In this document: one piece after another, positions 5,197 to 6,034 of the stretch
Numbering within the stretch: the stretch's first letter is position 1
Layout of the letters: each line of letters starts with the position of its first letter
Assembly (NCBI GenBank): GCA_029879825.1
Contig: JAOUPL010000070.1
Location: forward strand, 1 to 6,034
Direction of reading: 5' to 3'
Source: Candidatus Bathyarchaeota archaeon
GTDB taxonomy: Archaea > Thermoproteota > Bathyarchaeia > Bathyarchaeales > Bathyarchaeaceae
DNA length: 6,034 nt
Translations under genes and position numbers: made by a program
Notes under the pieces: model-generated
Database searches by the model: none
What the model was told of the DNA's origin: nothing
Seen by the model: only the letters and a program-made list of their open reading frames with translations

Positions 5197-6034
5197 ACTC
5201 AAGACTCTTGGCCAAGAGTTCAGAAAGATCTTGAACCTCGAGTTTCGTTTTGTTAAACATCATCTTGCAAGTAGGACAGGCTGTGACAAAAAGTTCAGCT
5301 CCGGTTGAAAGGAGCTCCTTTTTTCTCTTTTGCGCAACTTTGAGGGATTTCTCCACCATACCCCCACCTCCACAGCAGGTGGCAAATTCCCTCGTTTTCT
5401 CTGGTTCTACAACTTGCAAACCCAGAGAGCGAAGAACCTCACGTGGTTCATCGTAGACTCCCATCTTCCGTCCTAACGCGCAAGGATCATGATACGCAAC
5501 TCTTTCGCGAATGGTTTTGACTAGAATTTTCCCATCTTTGAGAAGATCAAGAAAGAAGGTTGATTCATGCACTACGTTTACTTTAAGGTCTATACCCCTT
5601 TCAGGATAAAGCTTGGTCAAGTATTCAAAGCAACTTGGGCAGCCTACAAGCAGAATTTTACCTTCACAAGCTTCAAGGGCGCTCTCAATTCTTTTCGCAA
5701 GTCTCAAGAAGCCTTCCTCATCCCCCATTTGGAGGGCAGGCCAGCCGCAGCAGAGACCCTTCAGGATGTGAGCGTTTACTCCGGCTTTCTGAAGAATCGT
5801 AATTGTAGCTGAAATTATTTCTTTCTCTCGCAACTCGGCTGTACAACCAGGGAAATAAACGACCTCAGCTTCTTTCGAAGGAGCTTTGACTCTCGCCCGC
5901 TTTTCTCCATAAGGATTGTCATATTTCCTAAGGGAATCCATTATCGCTGCAACTTCTGGAATGATCACTCCCCTTTTCACCGCCTCCTTGCGTACCTCCA
6001 CAAGCAAGTCTCCAATGATTAAATCTTCAAACGG
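5195..6034 (-). CDS. CCG-domain iron-sulfur protein (HdrB/HdrD/GlpC-like), 5' end outside the window
   Basis: Two cysteine-rich CCG domains are complete. In residues counted from the window edge, the first has C64 (FPGC), CCGW (95-97) and CPSC (132-135); the second has C185 (HDPC), CCGGGG (220-225) and CPTC (253-256). Such domains bind the non-cubane [4Fe-4S] clusters of heterodisulfide reductase HdrB/HdrD and occur in GlpC and LldE-type subunits, where they pass electrons between flavoprotein dehydrogenases and quinone, thiol or other acceptors. The frame stays open through all 280 codons to the right edge, and the first residues (PFEDLIIGDLLVEVRKEAVK) read like the linker after a ferredoxin domain. 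The real start and probable 2x[4Fe-4S] region therefore lie beyond the window, and the in-frame TTG at 6007 is not the start. It ends 10 nt before the GlpA-like gene and is the likely electron outlet of that enzyme. No membrane segment is visible in this part. Confidence 0.92.
   Translation of the reverse strand, partial: PFEDLIIGDLLVEVRKEAVKRGVIIPEVAAIMDSLRKYDNPYGEKRARVKAPSKEAEVVYFPGCTAELREKEIISATITILQKAGVNAHILKGLCCGWPALQMGDEEGFLRLAKRIESALEACEGKILLVGCPSCFEYLTKLYPERGIDLKVNVVHESTFFLDLLKDGKILVKTIRERVAYHDPCALGRKMGVYDEPREVLRSLGLQVVEPEKTREFATCCGGGGMVEKSLKVAQKRKKELLSTGAELFVTACPTCKMMFNKTKLEVQDLSELLAKSLE

Overview
The window looks like a piece of an archaeal chromosome. Several start codons are preceded by matches to the archaeal GGAGGTGA ribosome-binding sequence, the candidate promoters are TATA-type rather than -35/-10, one regulator is a two-TM-anchored winged-helix protein of a kind common in archaea, and termination appears to rely on T-runs. 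The gene content (acyl-CoA dehydrogenase plus a flavin/iron-sulfur dehydrogenase operon) suits an anaerobic heterotroph. Bathyarchaeia or Archaeoglobus-like lineages come to mind, but that placement is inference.

Left part (1-681): the first 177 codons of an acyl-CoA dehydrogenase on the minus strand run off the left edge. Its upstream region holds a TATA-like element and, just behind that, a directly repeated octamer around an alternating CG tract.

Centre (682-1740): a membrane-anchored winged-helix regulator (minus) is divergent from a small secreted, cysteine-rich repeat protein (plus). The 136-bp region between them has a self-complementary TATA box (CTTATAAG) surrounded by six GTTTC/GAAAC half-sites, forming several overlapping dyads. 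This looks like a self-contained membrane-sensor/secreted-protein module with a shared operator and is the least explained part of the window. A hairpin and T-run follow the secreted protein gene.

Right part (1819-6034): four tightly packed minus-strand genes form an operon. In transcription order they are a CCG-domain (HdrB/HdrD/GlpC-like) iron-sulfur protein, cut at its 5' end by the window edge; a BON-domain/FAD-oxidoreductase/BFD-type [2Fe-2S] fusion resembling GlpA; an FAD/NAD(P)-dependent disulfide-oxidoreductase-fold protein; and a small DUF1667 (COG3862) cysteine protein. Together they resemble an anaerobic glycerol-3-phosphate dehydrogenase-type complex: substrate oxidation at the GlpA-like flavin, electrons through the [2Fe-2S] domain and the second flavoprotein, then to NAD(P) or to the CCG subunit. 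The substrate is not proven by sequence. The N-terminal BON domain on the GlpA-like subunit is unusual. All starts visible in this operon are non-ATG and two are fixed by SD sequences overlapping the preceding gene.

No gene-free stretch exceeds 150 bases. I see no tRNA, rRNA, CRISPR, insertion sequence or integration site.
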